The translations under genes and the position numbers were made by a program. This document shows, in pieces, positions 1 to 9,061 of a stretch of DNA of 64,000 nucleotides. The notes under the pieces were generated by a model. The model saw only the letters and a program-made list of their open reading frames with translations, did not search any database and was not told the origin of the DNA. The stretch spans positions 1 through 64,000 of the forward strand of contig JAIXWL010000003.1 of NCBI GenBank assembly GCA_027491315.1, read 5' to 3'. The DNA comes from Cytophagaceae bacterium (lineage in GTDB: Bacteria > Bacteroidota > Bacteroidia > Cytophagales > Spirosomataceae). Within the stretch, counting starts at the first letter, position 1. The number at the start of each line of letters is the position of its first letter.

Positions 1-707
1 CTCCATAAAATAGAAGAACAGGATTCAGGTGAAATAACTGAATACCAAGTATTTTCCATCATCAAAACGCGGTCACCAACAGCTATACCTAATGCACCGC
101 CTGATGCTCCTTCACCAATGATGATACAAATAACAGGCACTTTTAACATAAACATATCGCGAATATTGCGCGCAATAGCTTCCCCCTGACCCCTTTCTTC
201 GGCTTCTAGGCCTGGAAATGCCCCTGGAGTATCTATTAAGCAGACAATAGGCTTATTGAATTTCTCAGCCATTTTCATAAGACGCAAAGCCTTACGATAT
301 CCTTCTGGATTGGGCATACCAAAATTACGATACTGCCTTTGTTTGGTATTACGACCTTTTTGTTGGCCTATAAACATAACAGGAAATTCTCCATCTATAT
401 TTCCAAATCCACCAACCATGGCCTTATCATCGGCTACCGAGCGATCACCATGTATTTCAATGAATTCTTCACAAATTTTTTCAATATAATCGAATGTGTA
501 AGGACGATCAGGATGTCTAGATAACTGAACCCTTTGCCAACGAGTTAAATTAGAAAATGTCTCTTTTTTCAATTCTAGAATTTTTTCTGTCAATGATTGA
601 ACCGTAGCAGTAACATCGACATTATTTTCAATTGCTAATTTGCGCATTTCTATCAACTTATCCTCTAATTCAGCAATTGGCTTTTCAAATTCTAATAATG
701 TTCTCAT
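1..707 (-). CDS. accA: Acetyl-CoA carboxylase carboxyltransferase subunit alpha (partial)
   Basis: Carboxyltransferase alpha subunit of acetyl-CoA carboxylase, which with AccD moves the carboxyl group from biotin on AccB to acetyl-CoA, the first committed step of fatty acid synthesis in the cytosol. Reading the minus strand from ATG at 707 gives a frame open to the window edge, beginning [18 protein letters not shown]. It contains the family stretches [27 protein letters not shown] and the glycine-rich [15 protein letters not shown] loop of the crotonase-fold CoA/oxyanion site. About 235 of roughly 315 residues are present; the 3' end lies beyond base 1. Same strand as the following gene but separated by 33 bases from its stop. 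Confidence 0.95.
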   Translation of the reverse strand, partial: MRTLLEFEKPIAELEDKLIEMRKLAIENNVDVTATVQSLTEKILELKKETFSNLTRWQRVQLSRHPDRPYTFDYIEKICEEFIEIHGDRSVADDKAMVGGFGNIDGEFPVMFIGQQKGRNTKQRQYRNFGMPNPEGYRKALRLMKMAEKFNKPIVCLIDTPGAFPGLEAEERGQGEAIARNIRDMFMLKVPVICIIIGEGASGGALGIAVGDRVLMMENTWYSVISPESCSSILW

Positions 708-740
708 AGTAGATGTTAATTTCAATTGTAAAATTATCAA

Positions 741-2165
741 TTAAAGAATGAAAGTTTGATTCTTTTCAGGCAAAATAACTTCCTGATATCCCAAATTTGT
801 TAACTCTTCTTTGAATTCTACCATACTTTCCTCTTCCCCATGTGATAAAAATACTTTTTTAAGCGTACTAGGGCTTTGAACTTTAACAAAATCCAACAAA
901 CCTAATTTATCAGCATGGCCTGAAAATACGTCGATTTTACGAATTTGAGCATGAACTTTATATTCGCGGTCACGTACTTGAATATGGTCTGTTCCTGCTA
1001 ATAATTGCCTTCCTAAAGTCCCTTCTGCCGCATATCCTATTAATAAAATGGTACAATAGGTATTCGAAATATTATCGGCAATATGTGTTTCCACTCTACC
1101 ACCAGAAATCATTCCAGAAGAAGAAATGATAATGCATGGTTCATGGTAATTTTTAATGGCCCTACTTTCCTTTTCAGTTTGAAGAAATTTCAAATTGTCA
1201 AAATCAAATAATTCATCATATTCAGCTTGAAATTCCCTGGCCTCTTGATTTAGATAAGAAGAATATTTGGTATAAATCCGAGTCGAACTTTTCCCCATGG
1301 GACTATCCGTAAATACCCGAATGGCAGGAAAATTATCCTCTTCAATCAAACGATTTAGCGTGTATAAAACAGCTTGGGTTCTTCCTACTGAAAATGCTGG
1401 AATAATTAACCTTCCAGGTTTGTCGATACAGGTGGCTTTAATGATATCACCTAATGCTTTTTTCGTACTTTCTTTGTCTTCGTGGATACGATTACCATAA
1501 GTAGTTTCACAAACCAAATAATCACAAGGAGGCATGGTTTGGGGATCTATGTGCAAAGGATAGTTTTTACGACCTACATCACCACTAAAACCAATGGTTT
1601 TTTTCTCTCCATTTTCTGTAATACCCAAATGTACGTGAGCCGCTCCTAAAAGGTGCCCAGCAGGAATAAACGTGATTTCTAGGTTTTCTGTAGCCCTGAA
1701 TTTCTTACTAAATGGGATGGTAATAAAATGATTTACAGAATGTTCTACATCTTTTTGTAAATACAAATCACCTTTACGTAAAAGGCGATCCATTTGTTTG
1801 TGCTTTTTTCGACTTTCTCCCTGGGCCGCTTTCAATTTCCGCAAATGCAAATTTGCCGAGTCCATCAATAGCAATTCAGCCAATTCTGCAGTCGGTGGAG
1901 TACAAAGAACTTGCCCTTCATAACCCTCTCGATATAACATGGGAATATTACCAGAATGGTCTATATGAGCATGCGTAAGAATTACTAAATTAATCAGGGA
2001 GGCATCAAAAGGAAAAAAAGCTTTATTTTCATAAGGCTCATCAAAATCAATTTCCCTCTCCATATCCGTACCACAATCAATCAATATCTTAAAGCCATCT
2101 TCTAACTCTAACAAGAACATACTTCCTGTTACTTGTTTGGCCGCTCCTAAAAATTGTAGCTTCAT
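741..2165 (-). CDS. MBL-fold beta-CASP ribonuclease-like metallohydrolase
   Basis: Metallo-beta-lactamase protein of the beta-CASP (CPSF73-like, RNA-processing exo/endonuclease) group, predicted cytosolic. Residues 65-70 form the HxHxDH zinc motif HAHIDH; further family motifs follow: AGHLLGAAHVHL, GFSGDVGR, ETTYGNR, the beta-CASP region ending SSSGMISGGR, and the C-terminal VFSGHAD. Length 474 residues fits the family. A longer frame exists upstream, but ATG at 2165 gives MKLQFLGAAKQVTGS, the usual N-terminus, so I chose it. A strong hairpin (2180-2198) sits 14 bases before the start and a good promoter before that. RNA as substrate is inferred from the family; DNA or other roles are not excluded. 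Confidence 0.88.
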   Translation of the reverse strand: MKLQFLGAAKQVTGSMFLLELEDGFKILIDCGTDMEREIDFDEPYENKAFFPFDASLINLVILTHAHIDHSGNIPMLYREGYEGQVLCTPPTAELAELLLMDSANLHLRKLKAAQGESRKKHKQMDRLLRKGDLYLQKDVEHSVNHFITIPFSKKFRATENLEITFIPAGHLLGAAHVHLGITENGEKKTIGFSGDVGRKNYPLHIDPQTMPPCDYLVCETTYGNRIHEDKESTKKALGDIIKATCIDKPGRLIIPAFSVGRTQAVLYTLNRLIEEDNFPAIRVFTDSPMGKSSTRIYTKYSSYLNQEAREFQAEYDELFDFDNLKFLQTEKESRAIKNYHEPCIIISSSGMISGGRVETHIADNISNTYCTILLIGYAAEGTLGRQLLAGTDHIQVRDREYKVHAQIRKIDVFSGHADKLGLLDFVKVQSPSTLKKVFLSHGEEESMVEFKEELTNLGYQEVILPEKNQTFIL

Positions 2166-2179
2166 AAAAGTAAATAAAT

Positions 2180-2198
2180 AGGGGCTCAAAGAGCCCCT
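2180..2198 (-). terminator. Hairpin between DUF6807 gene and MBL gene
   Basis: Perfect 8-bp inverted repeat AGGGGCTC-AAA-GAGCCCCT. On the minus strand it is followed by ATTTATTTACTTTT and then the MBL start codon. It can end transcripts of the SusC/SusD/DUF6807 genes, but because a promoter-like element lies at 2208-2237 it would also be the very 5' end of the MBL mRNA. Confidence 0.6.
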
Positions 2199-2207
2199 GA
2201 TACATGA

Positions 2208-2237
2208 CAAAAATACAGCTTTTTCGTGAATTAGAAA
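2208..2237 (-). promoter_or_regulatory. Candidate promoter of the MBL gene
   Basis: Minus strand: -7 box TATTTTTG (2208-2215) matches TAnnTTTG exactly, with TTTC (2234-2237) 18 bases upstream as a 3-of-4 match to the TTTG -33 box of Bacteroidota. Predicted start of transcription is near 2201. Confidence 0.5.
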
Positions 2238-2240
2238 TGC

Positions 2241-3290
2241 CTATTTTACTTGCGTAGCAAATTCAGCCTGCATTTTATCTAAAACATCTTTACTTAATTG
2301 TTTATCTGCAATGACAGTTCTGTATCTAAATGTAACGGATTCTCCTTTTTTCAAAGTCAAATTACGCTCATCTTTACCATTACTAAAAACTTTAGCCCCT
2401 AAAGGATTCACAGCAAATAATCCGTAACCTCTGGCATGCCAATAGCTAGGATAACTAACATTTGCTGGGTGATCTAAAATGGCAATATTAATGGGATGAT
2501 TATCTAAAACACCCTTTAAATTCATCCATTTGGCTCTTGTACTCCAAACTTTTTCTCCAGTGATACCCTCACTACTTTCATAATCTCCACTGACACCTGT
2601 ATTATCAAGAACCGGCACTTTAGTCTCAACACCATGTGCATCCGTAAAAATATCAGGCTTATTGGAAGGGATTTCCAATTGACGAGCAACACGAATAGCA
2701 AACATGCCATCTTTCACATCTTTGAATAAGACTGTTTCAGCTAGGGCAGTCAAAGTAGTTATACGGTCAATCACACGGATATCGGAGGTTCCAGAAAATG
2801 CATAGGTAGTTTTTTCCGCTAAAACCTTTGCTCCTTTTCCATCGCTATCAATCCATGTAGCCGAAACTCCTAATTCTCCTTTGTCTTTTCCACCTTTCAT
2901 GTTCAAAATTTGCTCATGAACTATGGTTCCAAATTTATGGCTCTTCATTCCCTCCGAAATGTTATTGGAATTATTCCAATAGTCAAAACCATTTACATCT
3001 TCATAGTTTAACCACATACCTACATGGTGAGGATGATCAGTTCGCTCGCCCGGACGAATAGCCACTGGATACCCACGGGTAATGGTACTACCTTTGGCAC
3101 TTAAAATAGGGAAAAGCACCGCCTTTTTTAAAACAGATTCACCGGGAAAGAAATAAGAAGTGAAATATTTGCCTCCTACTAATACGTCAATCTTCTTTTC
3201 CGCATCGTTTTTCTTGAAGCTAACCGATTGATTTTGAGCATTTACCTGAAAAGCTAGGCAAGTAGATAAGATTAAAAATAGTTTTTTCAT
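2241..3290 (-). CDS. Secreted DUF6807 (PmoA-family-like) protein
   Basis: Exported protein of 349 residues with a cleavable signal peptide ending in VNAQ near residue 19. It matches the Bacteroidota family annotated as DUF6807 or, misleadingly, 'PmoA family': diagnostic stretches are PGERTDHPHHVGMW (His-rich, about residues 81-94) and NGFDYWNNSN, plus SYWHARGYGLFAVNPLGA and a C-terminal KGESVTFRYR. Enzymatic activity is not established; homologues often sit in sugar-utilisation loci. Here it follows SusD by 72 bases on the same strand, so it is probably the downstream gene of the uptake operon and may process the imported compound. There is no methane monooxygenase context. Confidence 0.78.
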   Translation of the reverse strand: MKKLFLILSTCLAFQVNAQNQSVSFKKNDAEKKIDVLVGGKYFTSYFFPGESVLKKAVLFPILSAKGSTITRGYPVAIRPGERTDHPHHVGMWLNYEDVNGFDYWNNSNNISEGMKSHKFGTIVHEQILNMKGGKDKGELGVSATWIDSDGKGAKVLAEKTTYAFSGTSDIRVIDRITTLTALAETVLFKDVKDGMFAIRVARQLEIPSNKPDIFTDAHGVETKVPVLDNTGVSGDYESSEGITGEKVWSTRAKWMNLKGVLDNHPINIAILDHPANVSYPSYWHARGYGLFAVNPLGAKVFSNGKDERNLTLKKGESVTFRYRTVIADKQLSKDVLDKMQAEFATQVK

Positions 3291-3362
3291 AAAAATAAGT
3301 TTAAAGTAAAATTCCGAGAATGACTCCTCGGAATTTTACAAAATAACAAAATCAATTTGATA

Positions 3363-5039
3363 TTAATAGCCTGGATTTTGAGGAAAACCTGTAGAAGTAC
3401 CTTCCGCTCTATCAATTTGTAATTGAGGAATAGGTCTTAACACATGGTGGGCTTTAATATATGGTGCTGCTTGCGGGTTATGAAGCTTTACACGATCTAT
3501 CAAATTACCCCAACGTGCTAAATCAAACCAACGAGATTGTTCACCCAACAATTCACGCTCACGCTCATCCATAACGAAGTTTACATTTAACTGATCAGCT
3601 GTAATTAACATAGCAGATTCTTTTCCTGGCCATGCTGCACGACGGCGTATCACATTATATGTATTAACGGCATCAGAAATAGCACCAGAGAAATATTGAG
3701 CTTCAGCGAGCATTAAATACGTATCAGCTAAGCGGAATGCGATGAAATCACGTCCACCTTCAAATTGAGTACGATCTACACGAGCGCCGTCAAAGTGCTT
3801 GTTAATAGCAAGAAAAATACGCTCATCATAACGAGAAGGAACTAATACCTGATATTTCTTTTTAGCTCTTTCTGCCTCTGGCATTTCATAACCTGGTAAG
3901 AAAATAGCCGTATCCCCTAAGGCAAACGTAACCGTCTTCTTAGTTAAGTCAAAACTCGTGTTGTAGGTACCTGGTCTGTTGGACAGATAAGTATCTTTGA
4001 AAGTCTTTTTATAACGACTATCATTTTCTCTATCTTTAAAAACTACATCAAGAGTGTACTTTGTAGGTGCATAACGCTTAAATGGACGACCATTTTCAGT
4101 ATCACGTTGCATGCCTGGCAATACATCGTATTCCATACCAAAAAATACGTGTGCATTATTTCCACCAGCATTAGTTAATGGATCACGGGTATATTGAATA
4201 GACCAAATAACCTCATTATTCATCTCATTTCCTTGTCTATGTACATCGGCAAAATTTGGCAATAATGAAATACCATAATTACTGATAACATTCTTCAAAC
4301 TTGCAATAGCCTTTGCATAATCGTCACTTGCTTTAGCAATTGAAGTAGCCTTAGTTAAATACACACGACCTAATAGGTGCTCTGCTCCTGCACGAGTGAT
4401 ACGTCCATAATCAGCAGATCTTGCTTTATTTTCTAAATCAGGTAAAGCTTCTGTTAGGTCTTTAATGATTTGTGCATATTGTTGAGCAACTGTACTACGC
4501 TTAACTACTTTAGTTGGAGCCAAAGTTTCAGTTAAACGTAAATCCACACCGCCAAATAGTTGAGTCAAAATAAAATAATGATGAGCTCTAATAAATTTAG
4601 CCTCTGCTACACGTTGTTTTTTTACTGCATCCGCTAAACCAGTCACCGCTGGAGCACGTTCTATGATGGCATTACAAGTATTGATACCTTGATAAAAATC
4701 AGTCCAAACTTCTGCAACTAAACCATTTCTGGTATCAAAATCAGTTGTATACGTATTCATGAATTTCCAGCTACCATCAGCCCCATTGGTATATGAATCC
4801 GTTCCAAAAATAGTAAGGTTCATTCCACGTTCTGTACCATACCAAGAGCGCATGGTAGAGTATGCGGCACTCGTAGCATCATTTAAACCTTTGGCTGTAT
4901 TGATGTAATCATTACCAATACGTGATACTACATTTTCTGTAAGCAAATCATTACAAGATTGTAAACCTAAACCTAGTGTTCCAATCAATCCTAAATTTGC
5001 TAATAAACTTATTTTTTTAAATAATTTAAAGCTTTTCAT
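3363..5039 (-). CDS. RagB/SusD family nutrient-binding outer membrane lipoprotein
   Basis: Surface lipoprotein that captures a ligand and hands it to its SusC partner. The N-terminus has a hydrophobic segment ending LGLQSC with Cys29 as the likely lipidated residue. The body shows SusD features: TPR-like helices (ATSAAYSTMRSWYG; AEAKFIRAHHYFILTQLFGG), the C-terminal DERERELLGEQSRWFDLARWG signature and the terminal P-Q-NPGY. Length 558 is typical. It starts 23 bases after the SusC stop on the same strand. The ligand cannot be deduced from sequence. Confidence 0.95.
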   Translation of the reverse strand: MKSFKLFKKISLLANLGLIGTLGLGLQSCNDLLTENVVSRIGNDYINTAKGLNDATSAAYSTMRSWYGTERGMNLTIFGTDSYTNGADGSWKFMNTYTTDFDTRNGLVAEVWTDFYQGINTCNAIIERAPAVTGLADAVKKQRVAEAKFIRAHHYFILTQLFGGVDLRLTETLAPTKVVKRSTVAQQYAQIIKDLTEALPDLENKARSADYGRITRAGAEHLLGRVYLTKATSIAKASDDYAKAIASLKNVISNYGISLLPNFADVHRQGNEMNNEVIWSIQYTRDPLTNAGGNNAHVFFGMEYDVLPGMQRDTENGRPFKRYAPTKYTLDVVFKDRENDSRYKKTFKDTYLSNRPGTYNTSFDLTKKTVTFALGDTAIFLPGYEMPEAERAKKKYQVLVPSRYDERIFLAINKHFDGARVDRTQFEGGRDFIAFRLADTYLMLAEAQYFSGAISDAVNTYNVIRRRAAWPGKESAMLITADQLNVNFVMDERERELLGEQSRWFDLARWGNLIDRVKLHNPQAAPYIKAHHVLRPIPQLQIDRAEGTSTGFPQNPGY

Positions 5040-5062
5040 ATCTATTAATAGTTGAAATATTA

Positions 5063-8000
5063 TTAAAATTTAAGATTTACACCAAAAGTAAGTATGCTTG
5101 TAGCAGGTGATACGTTGGTATTAACCTCACCACCACCAACACCTTGCTCACCATCTACGAATGTTTCTGGATCAATACCTTTATACTTTTGACGATACTC
5201 TGCCAAAATTAAAGGCTGCTGGATACTTGCATATACTCTAACACTTTCCATTTTCCATCTTTTAGCAACCTTATCAGGAATATTATAACCAATGTTAATA
5301 TTTCTAATCTTAAAAAATGAACCTTCAAAGTAAGTTAAAGCACTTCCGTATTTAGGGAATTCTTGAGTTACTACAGGTTGAGGGAATTCATTGGTTGGAT
5401 TGTTAGGCGTCCAATAGTTCAATGATAAGTTGTTGTAACGACCCGCTAATTGGTTTACGTTGTCATGAAATCGACTACGAATCATTTGACCTACACGAGC
5501 AAATACAAAGAATGATAAATCAAATCCCTTATAAGAGAAACGGTTAGTTAAACCAGCTGTAAAGGATGGAACAGCAGAACCCAAAATCTGACGATCATCT
5601 GCATTAATTTTACCGTCGTTGTTGAAGTCCTGAACCTTAATCTGACCCACTTTATCACCATATTTAGCAGCTTCGTCTTTTTCAGATGTTTGCCAAATAC
5701 CAATCTTCTTGTAATCAAAGAAAACACTTAATGGTTGACCAATAAAACGACCAGCTCCCACATCATCTACTTTACCATTGGCTAACTCAATAATGGCTTC
5801 TCTATTTCTGTTGAAGATTAAATCCGAAGTCCATTGAAAATCACCTTTATCTACATTGACAGTTGATAAAGTTAACTCAAGACCTGTATTTTGAGTTTCT
5901 CCTACGTTAGTGGTAAAACCACCAAAACCAATGGAAGTAGGTAGTGGCTGTGGTGCCAACAAGTTAGTAGTATTTGTCACATAGTATTCAGCTGTACCAG
6001 AGATTCTTCCACGTAAAAAACTAAAATCTAAACCTACGTTTTTAGTAGTAGAAGTTTCCCAACGTAAATCTGGGTTACCAATGGTATTTGGACGATATCC
6101 GTAAGCAGCTGCATTATCCCAAGCATAAGCTGTTCTTCCTAATAAAGCTTGCGTTTGGTATGGAGTAATAGCTTGGTTACCAATAGCTCCCCAACTAGCA
6201 CGAAGTTTCAACTGATCTATAGCAGTAATATCTTTGATAAATGGCTCTTCTGACATATTCCAACCAACAGCCACTGAAGGGAAAAGACCGAATTTTGTAT
6301 TCGCTCCGAAACGAGATGAACCGTCAGCACGTAAAGTAGCAGTAATCAAATACTTTTCTTTGTAGTCATAGTTCAAACGACCCATGTATGAAAGTAAAGT
6401 CCATTCAATTAAGTCTGTATTAGCACCTGTAATCTGGCTTGCATCACCAAGACGGTGGTATGATTCAGATTCAGCTGGTACCCCATTTACTGAAATGGAT
6501 GTACGCTCATCACGATCACGTTGGATAGACTGTAAACCCGTAAAATTCAAGTTATGAACATCTTTGAATTTGCGGTTATACGTAATCACGTTTTCTAATG
6601 TCCAGTTAAACAAGAATTGTTCACTTATACTTGCCGTTGCATTACCACCACGGTTATTGTTAGTAAAAGCGCCAATAAAACGACCCGCACGACCGATGGT
6701 TAAGTCTGGTCCAAAGTTTACACGGTATTTTAAACCTTTCGCAATGTTCCATTCTCCATAAAGGCTGTTGAAAGTTCTGAAACGCTTATTTTCATCAATA
6801 TTTGCTCCAGGAACAATCTCAGAAAATGGATTGGTTCTTAAACCGTCATTGGTAGGTAAGAATACTAAATTACCGTTAGCATCATAAGGCTCTCCTAGTG
6901 GATTCTCTTGCATCGCTCCACCAAGAATATTTAAGTTCTCTCCGTTACGAAGACTATTTACCACCAAAGTAGATAAACCAATTTTAATTTTATCGTTGAT
7001 TTGGTGATCTAAGTTCACTCGGAATGTATAACGAGTAAAATCTTGCATTTTAACTACACCAATATCATTGAAGTAGTTAGCAGAAATATTAAAGGTAGTT
7101 TTTTCTGATCCACCAGAAACAGATACTTGGTGGCTTTGGATAGCTCCAGCACGTAACATACCACCTACATAATCAGTACTTCTACCAGTAGCAATACTTG
7201 TTAACTCTCTAGGCTCAAATATTTTTGCATCATCAGCTGCAGTGGCAGCCCCTAAAGGATATTGACCTACGGCACGACGAGATTCACGCTTATATTCTGC
7301 AAATTCAGCACCATTCATAACTTGAATAGTTCCTAATTCTTGGTTTACACCATAATAAGAATCTACGGATACTACTGTTTTACCAGCTTTACCACGTTTA
7401 GTAGAGATAATAACGACACCATTGGCACCTCTAGAACCATAAATAGCCGTTGCAGAAGCATCCTTTAATACCTCCATGGATGTAATATCTGAAGGGTTAA
7501 TATCATCAATACCTCCAGATAATGGAATACCATCTACTACATATAATGGGTCATTGGATGCGTTAAAAGATCTACGTCCACGAATACGAATTTGTGGTCC
7601 AGCACCTGGTTTAGATCCAGGTTGCACTACGTCCACACCAGCTGCTCTACCTTGTAAAGCTTGTCTAGCATTCGTCACAGGAAGTTCAGAAATTTCCTTA
7701 GCCCCCACAGAAGAAATAGCTCCCGTCATTTGACTCTTTTTCTGAGTACCATAACCTACTACTACTACCTCACTTAAACTAGTGTTATCAGCAGCAAGTT
7801 TAACATCAATTTGGGTCTTAGAACCTACAGGAACCTCCTGTGGTAAATAACCCACCGATGAAATAACTAACACAGCCGAAGAAGATGCTGAAATTTTAAA
7901 ATTTCCATTAGCATCTGAAGAAGTACCTGTTTTGGTTCCTTTAACTAAAACGGTAACTCCAGGAATTCCCATACCATCTTCAGCAGAAGTAATTTTTCCG

Positions 8001-8089
8001 CTAATAGATCGATCCTGAGCAAACAACTGAATTCCTAAAAAAACAAATACCATGCTTAATAGGAATTTTGAAAGTAATTTTTTTCTCAT
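5063..8089 (-). CDS. SusC/RagA family TonB-linked outer membrane transporter
   Basis: TonB-dependent beta-barrel of 1008 residues that imports the ligand bound by the adjacent SusD. Order: signal peptide (to about residue 25, ending LFAQ), a carboxypeptidase-regulatory-like domain (ISGKITSAEDGMGIPGVTVLVKG, about 30-105), the TonB-box region EVVVVGYGTQKK, plug domain with LKDASATAIYGSRGANGVV, and a long barrel ending in Phe (LTFGVNLKF). There is no N-terminal STN signalling domain, so it is not the FecR-contacting type. A TTG-initiated frame begins three codons earlier; ATG at 8089 directly precedes the signal peptide and was chosen. It follows the small ORF at 8108 closely. Confidence 0.95.
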   Translation of the reverse strand: MRKKLLSKFLLSMVFVFLGIQLFAQDRSISGKITSAEDGMGIPGVTVLVKGTKTGTSSDANGNFKISASSSAVLVISSVGYLPQEVPVGSKTQIDVKLAADNTSLSEVVVVGYGTQKKSQMTGAISSVGAKEISELPVTNARQALQGRAAGVDVVQPGSKPGAGPQIRIRGRRSFNASNDPLYVVDGIPLSGGIDDINPSDITSMEVLKDASATAIYGSRGANGVVIISTKRGKAGKTVVSVDSYYGVNQELGTIQVMNGAEFAEYKRESRRAVGQYPLGAATAADDAKIFEPRELTSIATGRSTDYVGGMLRAGAIQSHQVSVSGGSEKTTFNISANYFNDIGVVKMQDFTRYTFRVNLDHQINDKIKIGLSTLVVNSLRNGENLNILGGAMQENPLGEPYDANGNLVFLPTNDGLRTNPFSEIVPGANIDENKRFRTFNSLYGEWNIAKGLKYRVNFGPDLTIGRAGRFIGAFTNNNRGGNATASISEQFLFNWTLENVITYNRKFKDVHNLNFTGLQSIQRDRDERTSISVNGVPAESESYHRLGDASQITGANTDLIEWTLLSYMGRLNYDYKEKYLITATLRADGSSRFGANTKFGLFPSVAVGWNMSEEPFIKDITAIDQLKLRASWGAIGNQAITPYQTQALLGRTAYAWDNAAAYGYRPNTIGNPDLRWETSTTKNVGLDFSFLRGRISGTAEYYVTNTTNLLAPQPLPTSIGFGGFTTNVGETQNTGLELTLSTVNVDKGDFQWTSDLIFNRNREAIIELANGKVDDVGAGRFIGQPLSVFFDYKKIGIWQTSEKDEAAKYGDKVGQIKVQDFNNDGKINADDRQILGSAVPSFTAGLTNRFSYKGFDLSFFVFARVGQMIRSRFHDNVNQLAGRYNNLSLNYWTPNNPTNEFPQPVVTQEFPKYGSALTYFEGSFFKIRNINIGYNIPDKVAKRWKMESVRVYASIQQPLILAEYRQKYKGIDPETFVDGEQGVGGGEVNTNVSPATSILTFGVNLKF

Positions 8090-8107
8090 TTGTTCCAAAA
8101 TAATAAG

Positions 8108-8302
8108 TTAATAAGAATGCAAAGTGTTTTGAATCCTACTCCATAATGCCTTGCTCTCATCAGGAGTAAGCTGGACCTTAGGGTTTTGAGATTTTCTGTG
8201 TTGGTTCCAGTTTACAGCAGAGAATCTTAATAAAAATTTGTTAATGCGGGCTCGCATTAATCGCTTAAAGTAGTTTTTCTTTAATTCATTGTGGTGTAAC
8301 AT
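8108..8302 (-). CDS. Hypothetical 64-residue protein, possible FecR/anti-sigma remnant
   Basis: Small frame between the ECF sigma gene and SusC, same strand, ATG start. It is basic (many K/R/H) without a signal peptide or membrane segment. Its end, LTPDESKALWSRIQNTL, resembles the N-terminal cytoplasmic part of FecR-type anti-sigma factors (pattern L..E...LW.RI), which normally occupy exactly this gene position. There is no membrane anchor or FecR domain. I infer either a trimmed anti-sigma factor or an unrelated small protein; no good ribosome-binding site is visible. Function unknown. Confidence 0.4.
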   Translation of the reverse strand: MLHHNELKKNYFKRLMRARINKFLLRFSAVNWNQHRKSQNPKVQLTPDESKALWSRIQNTLHSY

Positions 8303-8303
8303 T

Positions 8304-8353
8304 TAAAGGTTTTTTTGTACAATTACTACATAAAGTAATTGTCTTAACCTTTT
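8304..8353. repeat. Imperfect inverted repeat between sigma gene and small ORF
   Basis: Core arms ACAATTAC (8319-8326) and GTAATTGT (8335-8342) are perfect, with an 8-base loop; outer flanks AAAGGTT and AACCTTTT can extend the structure. It lies in the gap after the sigma factor stop (8367). A clean U-tract is lacking on the minus strand, so it is more an mRNA structure or protein-binding site than a standard terminator. Confidence 0.45.
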
Positions 8354-8366
8354 TACTCATTTTAAT

Positions 8367-8936
8367 TTAAAATGCTACATTTTCGTAAACCATGAACTCT
8401 TTCATCTGACGTAGAGCTCCAAAGATTAAATTGTACACAGATTGTGGATTAATTTTCATGGATTGACTGATTTGTTCGGTATCCATGTTATGATAGAATT
8501 TCAAAGATATGGCTTCTCTTTGGCGCTTACTTAATTTTAGCATGCATTGCGACAATTGTTTATTAGTCGATAATTCATCTTCCATTCGAATCATCTGGTA
8601 CTCTTGACTAAAATCACGATCGGCTGATTCTAAATAATAATTAGCGTGATGCTGGGCATTTTTTAATTGCCCATCTAAATGACGTACTAATTTACGTTTA
8701 ATAGAAGCCATCAAATAAAATTTAACACTGGTTGTCGGACCAAGACTGGCATGATTACGCCATAGTTCAACAAATAAATCATGCAAACAATCCTTGATTA
8801 ATTCTTTGTCGCTAGTAATACCCAAGGAATAGGAATACAAGGGTTGTACAAAATGCTGATAAAGACAAGTAAAGGCTTGGTGGTCTCCATTTCTGAATTG
8901 ATCCCATACTTCCACCTCATTAATGCTTTGTTTCAT
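8367..8936 (-). CDS. ECF-type RNA polymerase sigma factor
   Basis: Sigma-70 family, extracytoplasmic-function type, 189 residues from ATG at 8936 (MKQSINEVEVWDQF). A longer frame adds 28 residues upstream, but the sigma-2 region starts right after this Met (WDQFRNGDHQAFTCLYQHF), so the shorter form is preferred. Region 2 includes ITSDKELIKDCLHDLFVELW; region 4 has LSKRQREAISLKFYHNMDTEQISQSM followed by PQSVYNLIFGALRQM as the -35-recognition helix-turn-helix. In Bacteroidota such factors usually control a neighbouring SusC/SusD pair with a FecR partner; here no full FecR gene is present. Confidence 0.92.
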   Translation of the reverse strand: MKQSINEVEVWDQFRNGDHQAFTCLYQHFVQPLYSYSLGITSDKELIKDCLHDLFVELWRNHASLGPTTSVKFYLMASIKRKLVRHLDGQLKNAQHHANYYLESADRDFSQEYQMIRMEDELSTNKQLSQCMLKLSKRQREAISLKFYHNMDTEQISQSMKINPQSVYNLIFGALRQMKEFMVYENVAF

Positions 8937-9061
8937 TGGTAGTCTGATTAATTGAACTATTACAAGTAGTAAGTTAATTTTCACCTGAATATCACCATCA
9001 AGTGAAACTAATATAGACATAGGATTTATAATAATTCAATGAAAATCTTTAATTTTTTTCC

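Noticed and set aside
2241-3290. PmoA methane monooxygenase
   Set aside because: The 'PmoA family' label is historical; the protein is soluble and secreted with no membrane helices or copper site, and it sits in a SusCD locus.
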